From contig SIAM01000002.1 in NCBI GenBank assembly GCA_009691785.1, forward strand, positions 33,434-97,433: a stretch of 64,000 bases of DNA, given 5' to 3'. Source of the DNA: Phycisphaerales bacterium. GTDB taxonomy: Bacteria > Planctomycetota > Phycisphaerae > Phycisphaerales > SM1A02. A model generated the notes under the pieces. It saw nothing but the letters and a program-made list of their open reading frames with translations, was not told the origin of the DNA and ran no database searches. The position numbers were made by a program, and so were the translations under genes. This document shows, piece after piece, positions 19,586 through 29,901 of the stretch (position 1 is its first letter; every line of letters begins with the position of its first letter).

Positions 19586-20713
19586 GTCCGGATCGTCTTC
19601 GCATGCCTCTTGAGGCCAGACGGGAAAAATTCGGCGATGAATGCGCGCGTCAAATGACAATTGCGCCGCCAACGCGCTGCACACATCGCCAAGACCTTGC
19701 TCCGCCTGCGTTGGGCGACTTCCCACGGGTCCCACGACCAAGATGCCCGCAAAGCATTCACCATTGGCGTGGCACGGAGCCAGCATGGCCCAGCGTCCAG
19801 CAAAAATGTCGAACTCATTTGAGCCGACAAATTGACGGACATCGTCCACCACACATGGTTGTTTTTGCTGTAAAACACGAGGAAGTTGAAGGGTTTCAAT
19901 CTCGCTTAATAGTCGCGCGGCAAGAATGGCATTGGATCCGCCATTGCCGGCGCACGCAGCCAGACCTGTTTTGTAATCTGGTCCAACCAGCCAAGACACA
20001 ATCATCGCTCCTGGTAAGCATCGCTCAATAAAATCAACCGCCGCGCGCGACGCCGTCAACGGTTCAAGCGACCGAGCCAAGACCTCAGTCAGTGTGTCAA
20101 TCTCCGGCAACTTGAGCCGTGGAAATGGCGTCCTTGGATTATGCGCTTGCAAAATGCCCAATAATTTTTCAAAATCTCCCGTCGATTGAGTTGGATCTTG
20201 CACTTGCGTCACCAAGGACTTCAGTGTCTGAATTCTATCTTTACGCTCTCGACAGAGTCGCGCAACCCGCACGGCGGTTCGCATGATTTGCATAAAGTCA
20301 TTGGGCGAAACATCGGACACAACACTTTGCAAGTTGTCATACGCCGTGAGCGTGGGTGGAACGTCGTGCGCTGACTCACACAGCACGACAATTTTTGTGT
20401 AATGAGAAACGGACCGCAGCAATCGAATCGCCTTTGAAATTTCATCAATCTGCTCGGAGAGATCAATGACGACCGCATCCACCACTTGCTCCACGCAGCG
20501 AATGCCGGCGCGCTCCACATCAGAAACCATTTCAACTTGAAATCCATGTTCCACAAGCGGCGCGACCAGGGTTGCCCAATTGGTGCAACTGCCCGCCACA
20601 AGCAGTCGGCCTGCTGGAGTATTTGAAGAATGTGGTGAGAAATTTGATTCCATACTGTAAATGGAATCGGCGTAAATACTGGCAAACTGATGCCATTGCC
20701 CTCTTAAAATCAA
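19574..20713 (-). CDS. Receiver-like + GAF-like regulatory protein (degenerate receiver)
   Basis: N-terminal alpha/beta fold resembling a response-regulator receiver (DAVVIDLS) and C-terminal GAF-like region; weak similarity by eye. Confidence 0.55.
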   Translation of the reverse strand: MILRGQWHQFASIYADSIYSMESNFSPHSSNTPAGRLLVAGSCTNWATLVAPLVEHGFQVEMVSDVERAGIRCVEQVVDAVVIDLSEQIDEISKAIRLLRSVSHYTKIVVLCESAHDVPPTLTAYDNLQSVVSDVSPNDFMQIMRTAVRVARLCRERKDRIQTLKSLVTQVQDPTQSTGDFEKLLGILQAHNPRTPFPRLKLPEIDTLTEVLARSLEPLTASRAAVDFIERCLPGAMIVSWLVGPDYKTGLAACAGNGGSNAILAARLLSEIETLQLPRVLQQKQPCVVDDVRQFVGSNEFDIFAGRWAMLAPCHANGECFAGILVVGPVGSRPTQAEQGLGDVCSALAAQLSFDARIHRRIFPVWPQEACEDDPDLFG

Positions 20714-20739
20714 GATTCAGTTCCGTCTGTGCGGGCTGC

Positions 20740-21489
20740 TCAGGGTGTTCCGTGGCGCTCTCGCCACAATCGCACCGCCTCGGCTTCCCGTGGATACATC
20801 ACAAGCGCGTGCTCTGGCGCGATTGTTCGATGCGCGGCCAACATTCGCCGAGCAACCCGAAGCACAGCCGCCGCGTTGGGCTTAAGCGCAATGATTTCAA
20901 TATTGAATTCCCGCGCTCTGTCACGCCAACTCTCTGGCAGATGTTCATCCGCAATCAGAACTTCACCGGGCTTCAATGGCCAGTGTGCGATTGTCCGAAC
21001 CGCGACATCTTCCGCGGAATTATTTTCAGAGGTCTCGTGGGAAACTTTTGCCATCCAACATCCATCACTCTTGGCCGCCAGGGCAATCCACGCTGTCTGC
21101 TTGGGCGTGACCAGTCCAGATCCGATAGCCGATTCCTTGGCGACGACGGCCGCTGAAATGTGCACAATTGGAATGGACATGGATTCAGCGATCACTTGCG
21201 CCGCGGCGTGCGCAATTCGTAGACCAGTGAAACCGCCGGGTCCCGCGTTCAACGCGACCGCGCCAACCTGCTCACGCTGAATACCTGCGCGAGTAAAGAG
21301 TCGTTCAATTGCGGGTAAAACATCCTCCACCAATCGATCACTGGTGTCGATGGATTCACTCATCAAATCGTTGGAATGCGTTTCCATGGCAAGCGATCCC
21401 ACTGCTACGGATGAATTTCTCTGCGACGTTTCAAATGACAACAACATGTCGCGTTTCTTCTGTGTTCCATTCTTGAATTCAATCACCAA
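20740..21489 (-). CDS. tsaB: tRNA threonylcarbamoyladenosine biosynthesis protein TsaB
   Basis: LLSFETSQRNSSVAVG, GAVALNAGPGGFTGLRIAHAAAQVIAES. Confidence 0.9.
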   Translation of the reverse strand: MVIEFKNGTQKKRDMLLSFETSQRNSSVAVGSLAMETHSNDLMSESIDTSDRLVEDVLPAIERLFTRAGIQREQVGAVALNAGPGGFTGLRIAHAAAQVIAESMSIPIVHISAAVVAKESAIGSGLVTPKQTAWIALAAKSDGCWMAKVSHETSENNSAEDVAVRTIAHWPLKPGEVLIADEHLPESWRDRAREFNIEIIALKPNAAAVLRVARRMLAAHRTIAPEHALVMYPREAEAVRLWRERHGTP

Positions 21490-22369
21490 GCAATTCCCCT
21501 ATTGAACCGATTGGAACGATCAACAATGCCAGTTCTGGTGCATTGGTAATTTCGCTGGCCAGTTGCACAGGCAGGACAACGCCGCGCGAATGGTCTGAAT
21601 TAATGAGCAACAATTGCGGACCAACTGCAACCGCGCCTTCGGGTACCGCCGCGTGACCCGCGATAAATACTTTCACGCCCCAAGCGTCGGCGAGTGTCGC
21701 CAACTGCTCCGGATTTTGATTTCGTCCCCACGTCATTTGCCAAGCGCTGCCATTGCAAACTGCATAGTCGTCGACTTTCAAATCACGCTCCAGAATTCCC
21801 ATGTCGAATGACTTCATGTCAAACACGCTAGGAAGCGAGTGCGAACACATAATTCCATTTTTAGTTTTCACCGCCAGCGGCAACGCGCGAATAAAAACGC
21901 GAATCGCGTCATCAACAATGACCGCCTCTTCCCCAAAGATCAAATTCAGTCCCGCACGAAAAAGCGCTGTATTTTCGCCCGCTCCCTTACTGACTGGCTG
22001 ATCAAACGCTTGGGCCAACTCATGATTGGCCAGCATTACATGCACTTGATCTGGATGTTGCTCAATGAGATTGGCTACCTTCGCCAACATGCGCCAACTC
22101 ATATCCGTTTCGTAGGTTAAATGTTCTCCGTGGATCAATTCATGAAGTATGAGGTGGTTGTTTGGGTTCTCCAATTGGGCAAATGCAACCACCTTCACAA
22201 AATGAATTGGGTTGTCATGCAAATCGCCCGTCACAAGCAGGCGCCCAACATTTCCAAGATGAACACAGGAACCGCGTCTCTTTGGATCTTTGCGCAATAT
22301 GTCCGTGGCGCGCAATAGAAGATTGGCCACGCCTTCGGCGCCCAAATGATCAATGTCAACAACTGTCAC
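21479..22369 (-). CDS. Metallophosphoesterase family protein
   Basis: LLVTGDLHDNPIHFVKVV, LHELIHGEH, MLANHE motifs. Confidence 0.8.
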   Translation of the reverse strand: MTVVDIDHLGAEGVANLLLRATDILRKDPKRRGSCVHLGNVGRLLVTGDLHDNPIHFVKVVAFAQLENPNNHLILHELIHGEHLTYETDMSWRMLAKVANLIEQHPDQVHVMLANHELAQAFDQPVSKGAGENTALFRAGLNLIFGEEAVIVDDAIRVFIRALPLAVKTKNGIMCSHSLPSVFDMKSFDMGILERDLKVDDYAVCNGSAWQMTWGRNQNPEQLATLADAWGVKVFIAGHAAVPEGAVAVGPQLLLINSDHSRGVVLPVQLASEITNAPELALLIVPIGSIGELLGD

Positions 22370-23445
22370 GAAGCCACCACGGCGGCCGCAAAAAATCTTC
22401 CGACGCCTGTGTCGGTTTGAATAAACAATGGCGCATAAATAAAATGAGAGTTTGATTTCTCTACATTCAAACGAAACTGAATGCGAACACGATCACCCTC
22501 GCGCTTGCTGGAAATAAGTTCAGCCTTGACCGATGGATCCTTTGACTCAACGCCACGCACCATGTCCCAACCAGGAGGTTGCGGCTTACCTCGTGGAACG
22601 TTGCATTCAATCTCCACTTCAAGTTCCACAGGTTTGTTCAGCGCAATTTGCCCCACAATCACAATCGCTTCTGGAATGAACCAACGCCGCTCATCCGACT
22701 TCTTATCGAAGAGAATTCCGGTGCTTTCATGGCGAATTCGAAATGGCACAATCCGACAATCCTCGACATCTGTTTCAACGCACCACCACTGTTGAAGTTT
22801 GCTGTTGGGCACCATGGCGAAATCCCAACAAACGCGGTAGGTGGATCGCGCGGCGTCCTTGACTGGATCAAAGTCGACAAATTGAGGCGTTGCCCCATCA
22901 CAGGAAAGAATGTGAAATGGCGCCTTGGTTGGGTTTGAAATTTCAACCACCCCCTTCAACTTTCCCTTGAGCGCGTCAATAAACGCTGGGTACACCGACA
23001 ATGGCAACTCCACAACGCCTTGCATCTTGGCGATGAGCGGTTGCTCTATTCCAACTATCTTGACGAAAACTTTCGCATCTTTTTCGCCAGGAGTTCGCGG
23101 CGCATCAAGCGAAGCGAGTAACTCTAATTCTGCGCCCGCTGCAATTTCTTTTCCTGCCATATCGGAAATGGTGGTGCACTTGCAACTTGGAAACGCGGAT
23201 TCAATTTTTACCATTGTCGCGCCGTTATTATGAATTTGAAACACCCCTTTTTGACGCGACCCTGGCTTAATAACCCCAAAGTCAATTAGGGGCGGAGTGA
23301 GAGTGATCGCGGAAGTAGCCACCGCAGACCCAAGCAGCGGACCAGTTCCACTGGGCACAGTTTGACCATGCACTGTTGCGCAAATGAAAACGGCAATGGC
23401 CACGTTTTGCAAAACACGATTCATTTGATACCTCATCTGCGCCAT
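22366..23445 (-). CDS. DUF1573 domain-containing exported protein
   Basis: Signal peptide; PLIDFGVIKPGSRQKGVFQIHNNGATMVKIESAFPSCKCTT is a DUF1573-like motif. Confidence 0.85.
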   Translation of the reverse strand: MAQMRYQMNRVLQNVAIAVFICATVHGQTVPSGTGPLLGSAVATSAITLTPPLIDFGVIKPGSRQKGVFQIHNNGATMVKIESAFPSCKCTTISDMAGKEIAAGAELELLASLDAPRTPGEKDAKVFVKIVGIEQPLIAKMQGVVELPLSVYPAFIDALKGKLKGVVEISNPTKAPFHILSCDGATPQFVDFDPVKDAARSTYRVCWDFAMVPNSKLQQWWCVETDVEDCRIVPFRIRHESTGILFDKKSDERRWFIPEAIVIVGQIALNKPVELEVEIECNVPRGKPQPPGWDMVRGVESKDPSVKAELISSKREGDRVRIQFRLNVEKSNSHFIYAPLFIQTDTGVGRFFAAAVVAS

Positions 23446-23486
23446 ATCTTTAGTTTACGAAACTTGATGATCAATTTGATACGCAA

Positions 23487-25709
23487 TCACTGCATTATTG
23501 CATTGGTTCCTTGAAGCCCCACAAGTATCAATTCTGCGGCCTTGGACGCCCTTTGTATGGCGTTGGTGAGTCGAATCACTGCGTTATTTAATTGAATGTG
23601 TTCATGCGCTCGCAGTGCTTCTCGAATCATTGGAAATGTGCTGGCGGAATAACTATTCAATGGATCAGGTGCAATCCATATATTTTTATACCAAAACCGC
23701 TCATGCAAGCCATCATGATCCTGGAATGCTTTTAAGAATTTGCGTATGCCATCTGTAACCCGAAAATCTCCCCGTGCGTCAAGAGATTGATTTTGCGCAA
23801 GTTGATGGTCTATAATTTCGCCTTGTGACTGCAGGGTCATCAGCAATGGACGAAGTAATTCCACCGCTGACCTTTCCTCATTTGTCTTGGCAAGTTGTGA
23901 CAACTCATCAAGAGAATTTAATCCAAGACGTCCAATTTCACTGAACTGATAGGGCGGTATTTTTTGATTGGACATAAGCGCCATAAACGAAAGCGTGGCC
24001 CGCGTCACCATTAATGCGGGTTCATAATCTTCGCCAACAGTTGCTCTATACCAAGCCGTTGTGTCATAGTTGCTGTGGTAACTAGTCCCTTGCGAGCCGC
24101 CCGCGGAAATGGCTATTGCTGGAACCACCATACGACAAACAAATCCGACATGATCGCTTCCACCACCAAGCGCGCCAAAAATGGAATTCGAATTTTGATT
24201 CTTCAACATCACCGCCAATGATGTTTCCGATGAATTTCTTGCGGCTGGAACAAGTGCGGCGGCATCCTTTGCAACCTGAGTCAACTCTGGGGTGAGAGCT
24301 ATCGATAAATTTGGCCCCATTGCCGCCATGTCAAGATTGACATAGGCAACAATTTTACTGCCCAACTCGGCTTCGTGGGATTCAACCCATTCAGTGCTGC
24401 CAATGATTCCAAATTCTTCCGCGCCCCAAGCGGCGAAAATAATTGTCCGCTCTGGCCGAATTCCTTGCTTGATCAACTCCGAAACGCAATTCGCGGCTTC
24501 AAGCAAACAAATTGTTCCTGCGCATGGATCAGCCGCGCCGTAACCCCAAGCATCATGATGACACCCAACAACAATGATTTCATCTGGCCTACGCCAACCT
24601 TGCACCATAGCCATTACATTCGCAGACACACCAAGGAATCGTTGTTGCTCAATTGCAAGACGCACTTTCAAATCACTGCCGCCCGTCAATCGATAGGGAA
24701 AATTTAAACCGCCCTGCCATGAATCGTCCGGCACATTTATACCTTTCATCCGCGAAAGAATGGCTCCCGCCGCGGCATACCCAACAGGCTGAACCGGAAT
24801 GCGCGGCAAATCCAACCTGTCCGGAGCGTCGCGCAACACATTGTCCGCCGCATACACGCCTGGCGTTCCAGGATCGCCCGGATATGGCAACGTGTTCAAT
24901 GTGCCGCGTTGAATACACAAATCGTTCGCCCATCCGCCACCACTGGGCCAAGTGGCGCCTTTGGCAAATCCAGAATCTGCTGGATCGGTAAAGATGATCA
25001 AGCCGGCGGCGCCAGCTTCCTCTGCAAAACGCGCCTTGTATCCCCGAAAGTTTTTACCATATCGAGCAAGAACAATCTTGCCCGTGACATCCACGCCAAG
25101 CGACTTCAATAATTCAAAATCCTCTTGCGTTGCGTAGTTCGCATAGACCACCTCCGCGGTGACATCGCCATTACCGCTGTAGGCATTCCAACCGTAGGTC
25201 AAATCTGGATGAGCGGTTGCAGGGTCTTCCAGTAAATTTTTTTCATTAACAGGCAAAGACAAAACGCCCTTGCGCGTTGGCGGCGCGGCAGTGGTTGTTT
25301 GGTTTTTATTTTCTACTGGCGCGGATTCTTGCTTGGCCGCGCCATCAATAATTTCAAGCGTGGCGCTAATTGGCCGCGCCAAATATGCCCGAAATGGTTC
25401 CACTCGTGCTTCAAGGCCCATGGAATTGAAAGCCTGTTTCAAGCGCTCAATTTGCCGAAGATCTCCCGGCGTTCCTGCCACGTGGGGTTCTTGTGTCAAC
25501 AAATCATGCCAGCGACGCAACTCGCTTGCCTTCGGTATGGTTATTAATTTTTCGGCGTACTGCTTGGCATTGAGCTGCTTCGGCAAGTTTAAATCAGATT
25601 TTTCAGGCGTGGTAATTTTCGCAGGTTTTTCTTGTGTCTGCGACGCAAATCCAAAGGTTACGCCTATCCCCGCAAAGAGAATGACGAAACAAAGTTGTTT
25701 GAAATTCAT
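23487..25709 (-). CDS. M28 family metallopeptidase with PA domain (glutamate carboxypeptidase II-like), exported
   Basis: Likely start MNFKQL with signal sequence; GKIVLARYGKNFRGYKARFAEEAGAAGLIIFTDP PA domain; VGCHHDAWGYGAADPCAGT; AAWGAEEFGIIGSTEWVE. Confidence 0.9.
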   Translation of the reverse strand: MNFKQLCFVILFAGIGVTFGFASQTQEKPAKITTPEKSDLNLPKQLNAKQYAEKLITIPKASELRRWHDLLTQEPHVAGTPGDLRQIERLKQAFNSMGLEARVEPFRAYLARPISATLEIIDGAAKQESAPVENKNQTTTAAPPTRKGVLSLPVNEKNLLEDPATAHPDLTYGWNAYSGNGDVTAEVVYANYATQEDFELLKSLGVDVTGKIVLARYGKNFRGYKARFAEEAGAAGLIIFTDPADSGFAKGATWPSGGGWANDLCIQRGTLNTLPYPGDPGTPGVYAADNVLRDAPDRLDLPRIPVQPVGYAAAGAILSRMKGINVPDDSWQGGLNFPYRLTGGSDLKVRLAIEQQRFLGVSANVMAMVQGWRRPDEIIVVGCHHDAWGYGAADPCAGTICLLEAANCVSELIKQGIRPERTIIFAAWGAEEFGIIGSTEWVESHEAELGSKIVAYVNLDMAAMGPNLSIALTPELTQVAKDAAALVPAARNSSETSLAVMLKNQNSNSIFGALGGGSDHVGFVCRMVVPAIAISAGGSQGTSYHSNYDTTAWYRATVGEDYEPALMVTRATLSFMALMSNQKIPPYQFSEIGRLGLNSLDELSQLAKTNEERSAVELLRPLLMTLQSQGEIIDHQLAQNQSLDARGDFRVTDGIRKFLKAFQDHDGLHERFWYKNIWIAPDPLNSYSASTFPMIREALRAHEHIQLNNAVIRLTNAIQRASKAAELILVGLQGTNAIMQ

Positions 25710-26824
25710 GGAGCCACCTGAACGGCTGGCATTTGCTTTTCCTCCGCAAACACTGCGGGCCAAGGATTTACGCCATGGCAAGCGCGCCCAGTTCGCTCAA
25801 CATAATCCTGGTGGTATGCCTCCGCTACAAAAAACTTTTTCGCGGGCTCAATCACCGTCACAATTTTCTTGCCGGCAAACTTTGGAGAAGCTTGCAAAGT
25901 CGCTGTGAATGCCTTGGCTTCGGCAAGTTGCTGCTCATCCGTCGTGAACACAGCCGATCGATATTGATCCCCCACATCGGGCCCCTGTCGATCAAGTTGA
26001 GTTGGGTCGTGCATGCGGAAGAAACCATCAAGCAATTGTTGATATGAAACTTTTGTGGGATCAAATGTCACGCGCACCACCTCGGCATGGCCACTTTTGT
26101 GGGCGCAAACTTCTTCATAAGTTGGATTGTCGCTTGAACCATTCATGTAGCCACTTGCAACTTCCGCAACTCCGGGACATTCCTGAAACCAATGTTCCAC
26201 TCCCCAAAAACATCCTCCAGCGAAATACGCGGACTTCAATGGAAGCGGCAAACTTTCGGGCGATCGCGCCGCGCCATTTTCATAAAACACAAGCGCCGCG
26301 GAGTTCAAACAATACCGCAAGCCCGTTGGATTGGGACCATCTTTAAACACATGGCCAAGATGGGCGCGACACCGCGCGCAATCAATTTCAATTCGCTCCA
26401 TGCCCATGTCATTGTCTTTTTTATAATTCACATGATCCTTGTCAAATGGCGCAAAGAAACTTGGCCAACCCGTTCCTGAATTGAATTTGTTCTCGCTGGG
26501 AAAAAGCGGCAAGCCACAGACCACGCAGCAATACACGCCCGCTTTTTTATTATCAAGCAAGTTGCCACAAAATGCGGGCTCCGTACCCGCATTTTGCGTC
26601 ACTTTGTATTGCTCTGGCGTCAATTTTTTGGCCAAAATTTCAACCTGCTCCTTTGACAATGGAAGCGTGTTATAGCCAGAGCGTGAAAGAGTTCGTATTG
26701 AATTTTTCATGGAAGTCCCTGCTGTTTGAGTGGGGTCATCGTACGACATAGCTAACGCAAACAGTACCCCTGTGATTAAAAGTGTGGCGAAGCAAATTGA
26801 AACAAATGATGTTCTGAAAGCCAT
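25706..26824 (-). CDS. Exported bifunctional methionine sulfoxide reductase, MsrB-MsrA order
   Basis: N-terminal hydrophobic segment; MsrB CCVVCGLPLF, SGTGWPSF, CARCRAHLGHVF, RYCLNSAAL; MsrA YFAGGCFWGVEHWF; ATGA overlap with M28 gene. Confidence 0.95.
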   Translation of the reverse strand: MAFRTSFVSICFATLLITGVLFALAMSYDDPTQTAGTSMKNSIRTLSRSGYNTLPLSKEQVEILAKKLTPEQYKVTQNAGTEPAFCGNLLDNKKAGVYCCVVCGLPLFPSENKFNSGTGWPSFFAPFDKDHVNYKKDNDMGMERIEIDCARCRAHLGHVFKDGPNPTGLRYCLNSAALVFYENGAARSPESLPLPLKSAYFAGGCFWGVEHWFQECPGVAEVASGYMNGSSDNPTYEEVCAHKSGHAEVVRVTFDPTKVSYQQLLDGFFRMHDPTQLDRQGPDVGDQYRSAVFTTDEQQLAEAKAFTATLQASPKFAGKKIVTVIEPAKKFFVAEAYHQDYVERTGRACHGVNPWPAVFAEEKQMPAVQVAP

Positions 26825-26896
26825 AGTGAAAGCATAGTCGATGACTCAGACAGAACCCAAATAATACGACTTCAATGATGCCGATAGACTGCGGGC

Positions 26897-28462
26897 GTGC
26901 GCATGATCCTGCCATTTGAATTCCGCTGCTTCAAATGTGTGACAGCCCTGCTGGTTATGGGTTCCGTGCTTTCATGCCAGCGACAACAACCTCCACCACT
27001 CTACAAATTTGATACCGGCGTAGCCGATATTGTTGTTACCAAGCCCCCAAAGCTCTATGACGTCTCGCTTGCAACCGCCACAGAAAATAGAATATTACAT
27101 TCTCCCTCTGATCAACCGGGTGACCACTTTGGCGCTTCCATTGCAATTACACTCACAACGCTTGTCGTTGGCGCACCAAACACAACTGGTGGAGGCGCCG
27201 CGTGGGTTTTTGATCTGGCCGATGCCAACGCTGCGCCCATTAAATTAATAGCTCCATATCTCTCTAGCAGAGGTGCTTGCGGGGCTTCCGTGGCTATTTC
27301 AGATTCTGGTCGGTTCATAGCGGTTGGCGCGCCAAATTCCACAGTTCAGAACATACCGAATGTTGGCGTGGTGCATGTTTGGGAAAAGAAAGATGGGCAA
27401 TGGACGTATGAAGCAGCCTATGCAAGAGAGGATTTGCTTGAAAATTCTATGCTTGGAAAAACCGTAGCGATCAATGATGAAACGCTTCTTGCGGGCGCTC
27501 CATTTGCAACAAGACTTATCCCAATCAAAATCCCATCAAAAATGGATCCAGATGTTTACACCATCGAATATAAAAACATTCCCGCGCATGGAGTGATAGC
27601 GACTTGGATGCGCGTCAATAATGAATGGATTGAAGATGCTTTACTGAGCCCCGATAATTTCATAGATAATGCTGAATTTGGCGCAGCTATGTCGCTGAAA
27701 GGAGTGCAACTTATTGTCGGAGCACCCTGCGCACGCGCCAGTGAACAAATTCAAGCCGGAAAAAGTTATATTTTTATTAGACGCATATCGGGTTGGCCCC
27801 AATCCCCTGTGACTGATATTGCTCAAACTGGCAGCAGGATTTTTAAAGATGACTCCAATACTATTAGTGGCAACGGACCGTACAATCACTTTGGCTGGGC
27901 AGTAAATATTTTGGGAACTATTGCGCTTGCAGGAACACCAGGGGACAGCCATGGAAACTTGCAGAATTGCGGCTCGATAAATATTTATCAACGTATCACT
28001 GAAAGGACATGGATACCAAGTCAATATATTCACGCTGCAGATGGAAGCGATTATGATGCGTTTGGCTCGGCGGTTGGAATTGCGCAAACACAATTCGTCA
28101 TCGGCGCGCCAATGAAATCAGAGAATGATCTGGAAAAAGTCGGAGCCGTTTATATCTACCAATTTATTCAAAATTCCGATCCGTTCGTGGATGAATTTGT
28201 GGTGAAATTGTTGCCCTTGCAACCCGTGGCTCAGGCACGATTTGGTTCTGTTTTGGCTTGCACTTCGGACATAATTGCTATCTCCGCGCCAGGAACAACG
28301 TACTATTCGAATCAGGGTAAAATTTATATATTTAACCGCTCGGAAATTTCATGGGGCGTGCCTGGTCCCACAATAACGACCACTACCATACAGCCGCCAA
28401 GCGCAAACAGTACTACTGAGTCCGACGTGGCGCCAAGCCAAGGCGAAATTGCGGCTCCATAA
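26897..28462 (+). CDS. FG-GAP repeat beta-propeller lipoprotein
   Basis: GTG start; VLSC lipobox; repeated DHFGASIAIT...LVVGAPNT, AEFGAAMSLKGVQLIVGAP, DAFGSAVGIAQTQFVIGAP, ARFGSVLACTSDIIAISAPG. Confidence 0.85.
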   Translation: MRMILPFEFRCFKCVTALLVMGSVLSCQRQQPPPLYKFDTGVADIVVTKPPKLYDVSLATATENRILHSPSDQPGDHFGASIAITLTTLVVGAPNTTGGGAAWVFDLADANAAPIKLIAPYLSSRGACGASVAISDSGRFIAVGAPNSTVQNIPNVGVVHVWEKKDGQWTYEAAYAREDLLENSMLGKTVAINDETLLAGAPFATRLIPIKIPSKMDPDVYTIEYKNIPAHGVIATWMRVNNEWIEDALLSPDNFIDNAEFGAAMSLKGVQLIVGAPCARASEQIQAGKSYIFIRRISGWPQSPVTDIAQTGSRIFKDDSNTISGNGPYNHFGWAVNILGTIALAGTPGDSHGNLQNCGSINIYQRITERTWIPSQYIHAADGSDYDAFGSAVGIAQTQFVIGAPMKSENDLEKVGAVYIYQFIQNSDPFVDEFVVKLLPLQPVAQARFGSVLACTSDIIAISAPGTTYYSNQGKIYIFNRSEISWGVPGPTITTTTIQPPSANSTTESDVAPSQGEIAAP

Positions 28463-28499
28463 TCAATTTGGACTTCTTCGCTATAGTGTTCCCTCCACT

Positions 28500-28586
28500 G
28501 GACAGGTGTCCGAGCGGTTGAAGGAGCAGCATTGGAAATGCTGTATACGGGTAACCGTATCGTGGGTTCGAATCCCACCTTGTCCG
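28500..28586 (+). tRNA. tRNA-Ser(GGA)
   Basis: Acceptor GGACAGG/CTTGTCC, anticodon loop TTGGAAA with GGA, long variable arm, T-arm GTGGGTTCGAATCCCAC. Confidence 0.95.
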
Positions 28587-28655
28587 CTTTCGTATCGCGC
28601 ATCTTTTTTGATGCATTATGTTGGCGAATTCGGCGAAGCACTCGCCGCAAAAACT

Positions 28656-28729
28656 CGGGTTGTAGCGCAGCTTGGTAGCGCGTTTGACTGGGGGTCAAAA
28701 GGTCGTGGGTTCAAATCCCGCCAGCCCGA
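28656..28729 (+). tRNA. tRNA-Pro(GGG)
   Basis: Acceptor CGGGTTG/CAGCCCG, anticodon stem-loop TTTGACTGGGGGTCAAA, T-arm GTGGGTTCAAATCCCGC. Confidence 0.95.
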
Positions 28730-28741
28730 CTACCAACAAAC

Positions 28742-28772
28742 AACGGAGCCTTAACCTCCGTTTTTTGTTTTT
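28742..28772 (+). terminator. Rho-independent terminator after tRNA-Pro
   Basis: AACGGAG CCTTAAC CTCCGTT followed by a T-rich tract. Confidence 0.8.
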
Positions 28773-28811
28773 ACTTTCTGGAAACTACCCCTGCAACTGT
28801 ATCAATGCAGA

Positions 28812-29075
28812 TCAAGAACTATTGACCTTTCTGATACGCCCAAGGAATCCCAACAGAATCATCCAAGCCATCACGAGCCCAATAACAACCAACACAATCG
28901 TGCCCCCGCTTTCAGCTTCGCGGATTAAATCGTCAACTTGTTGACTGGGAGTTTCGACGACTGGTACGGCTTGGCATGCGGTTAAAAATTGGCCGCTACC
29001 AAAAGACGCCGCCAGCAAACAACAACTTCCTAGTTGTGAGAAAATTCTACGAATAAAAATCAATATGTTTGACAT
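28812..29075 (-). CDS. Small membrane/lipoprotein, unknown
   Basis: Start MSNILIFIRR; hydrophobic N-terminus with LTAC; second TM near C-terminus; no family recognised. Confidence 0.5.
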   Translation of the reverse strand: MSNILIFIRRIFSQLGSCCLLAASFGSGQFLTACQAVPVVETPSQQVDDLIREAESGGTIVLVVIGLVMAWMILLGFLGRIRKVNSS

Positions 29076-29190
29076 GGAAGTAGGCAGGAAATAAGTATTA
29101 AAGATAGCACGCAAATTGACAGAGTCATAAAAATATATCAGCAACCTGAAACTCAGGTTCCCCATATAGACTGAGAAGACAAGTTATCTC

Positions 29191-29901
29191 ATGGCGCCAG
29201 AACCCCCAACAAAAACTAGCGGAATTTTAATCATTGACAAGCCGTTGGGCGTTTCAAGTATGCGCGCCGTGGAAATGGTTCGCCGCGGCATGGGCGGCTT
29301 GCGAACGGGCCACGCTGGCACGCTTGATCCATTGGCCACGGGCGTGCTGATTATTGCCGTGGGTTCCGCAACTCGCAGCATAAACATGTTGATGGATCTG
29401 GAAAAGAAATATGAAACCACGATTGATCTGTCCGCCACAACCCCAACCCTGGACAGCGAAAGTGAGCGCGTGGAAATTGCGCGCACAACCCCGCCTCCCA
29501 ACATGCAAATCATCGAGCACGCATTGAAGCAATTCATTGGTAGCTATCCGCAAGTTCCGCCATCCTTTAGCGCCAAGCAAATCAAGGGTCGACGGGCTTA
29601 CGACATTGCGCGCAGCGGCGAGCACGTTTTGCTGGCGCCGCGCATGGTGAAGGTGCATGAACTCACCATGCTTTCGTTCGCCTGGCCCATTGTGCGGCTG
29701 GCTATTCGCTGCGACAAAGGTTTTTATGTGCGCAGTCTTGCGCATGATCTGGGCGTTGCGCTTGGTGGCGATGGATATTGCACCGCGATTAGGCGCACGG
29801 CAATTGGTCCGTACACAATCGATCGCGCTATTGAATTGAAGCAGGAGGCGCTTCCGAATCCTTACCAGCTTTTAGCGTTGCCTCTTGCCGCTGCGCGTTG
29901 A
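29191..29901 (+). CDS. truB: tRNA pseudouridine(55) synthase
   Basis: GILIIDKPLGVSSM, GHAGTLDPLATGVLIIAVG, YVRSLAHDLG. Confidence 0.96.
   Translation: MAPEPPTKTSGILIIDKPLGVSSMRAVEMVRRGMGGLRTGHAGTLDPLATGVLIIAVGSATRSINMLMDLEKKYETTIDLSATTPTLDSESERVEIARTTPPPNMQIIEHALKQFIGSYPQVPPSFSAKQIKGRRAYDIARSGEHVLLAPRMVKVHELTMLSFAWPIVRLAIRCDKGFYVRSLAHDLGVALGGDGYCTAIRRTAIGPYTIDRAIELKQEALPNPYQLLALPLAAAR

Noticed and set aside
28500-28730. tRNA-associated integration site of a mobile element
   Set aside because: tRNA-Ser and tRNA-Pro are intact, with no integrase, att-like repeat or cargo nearby
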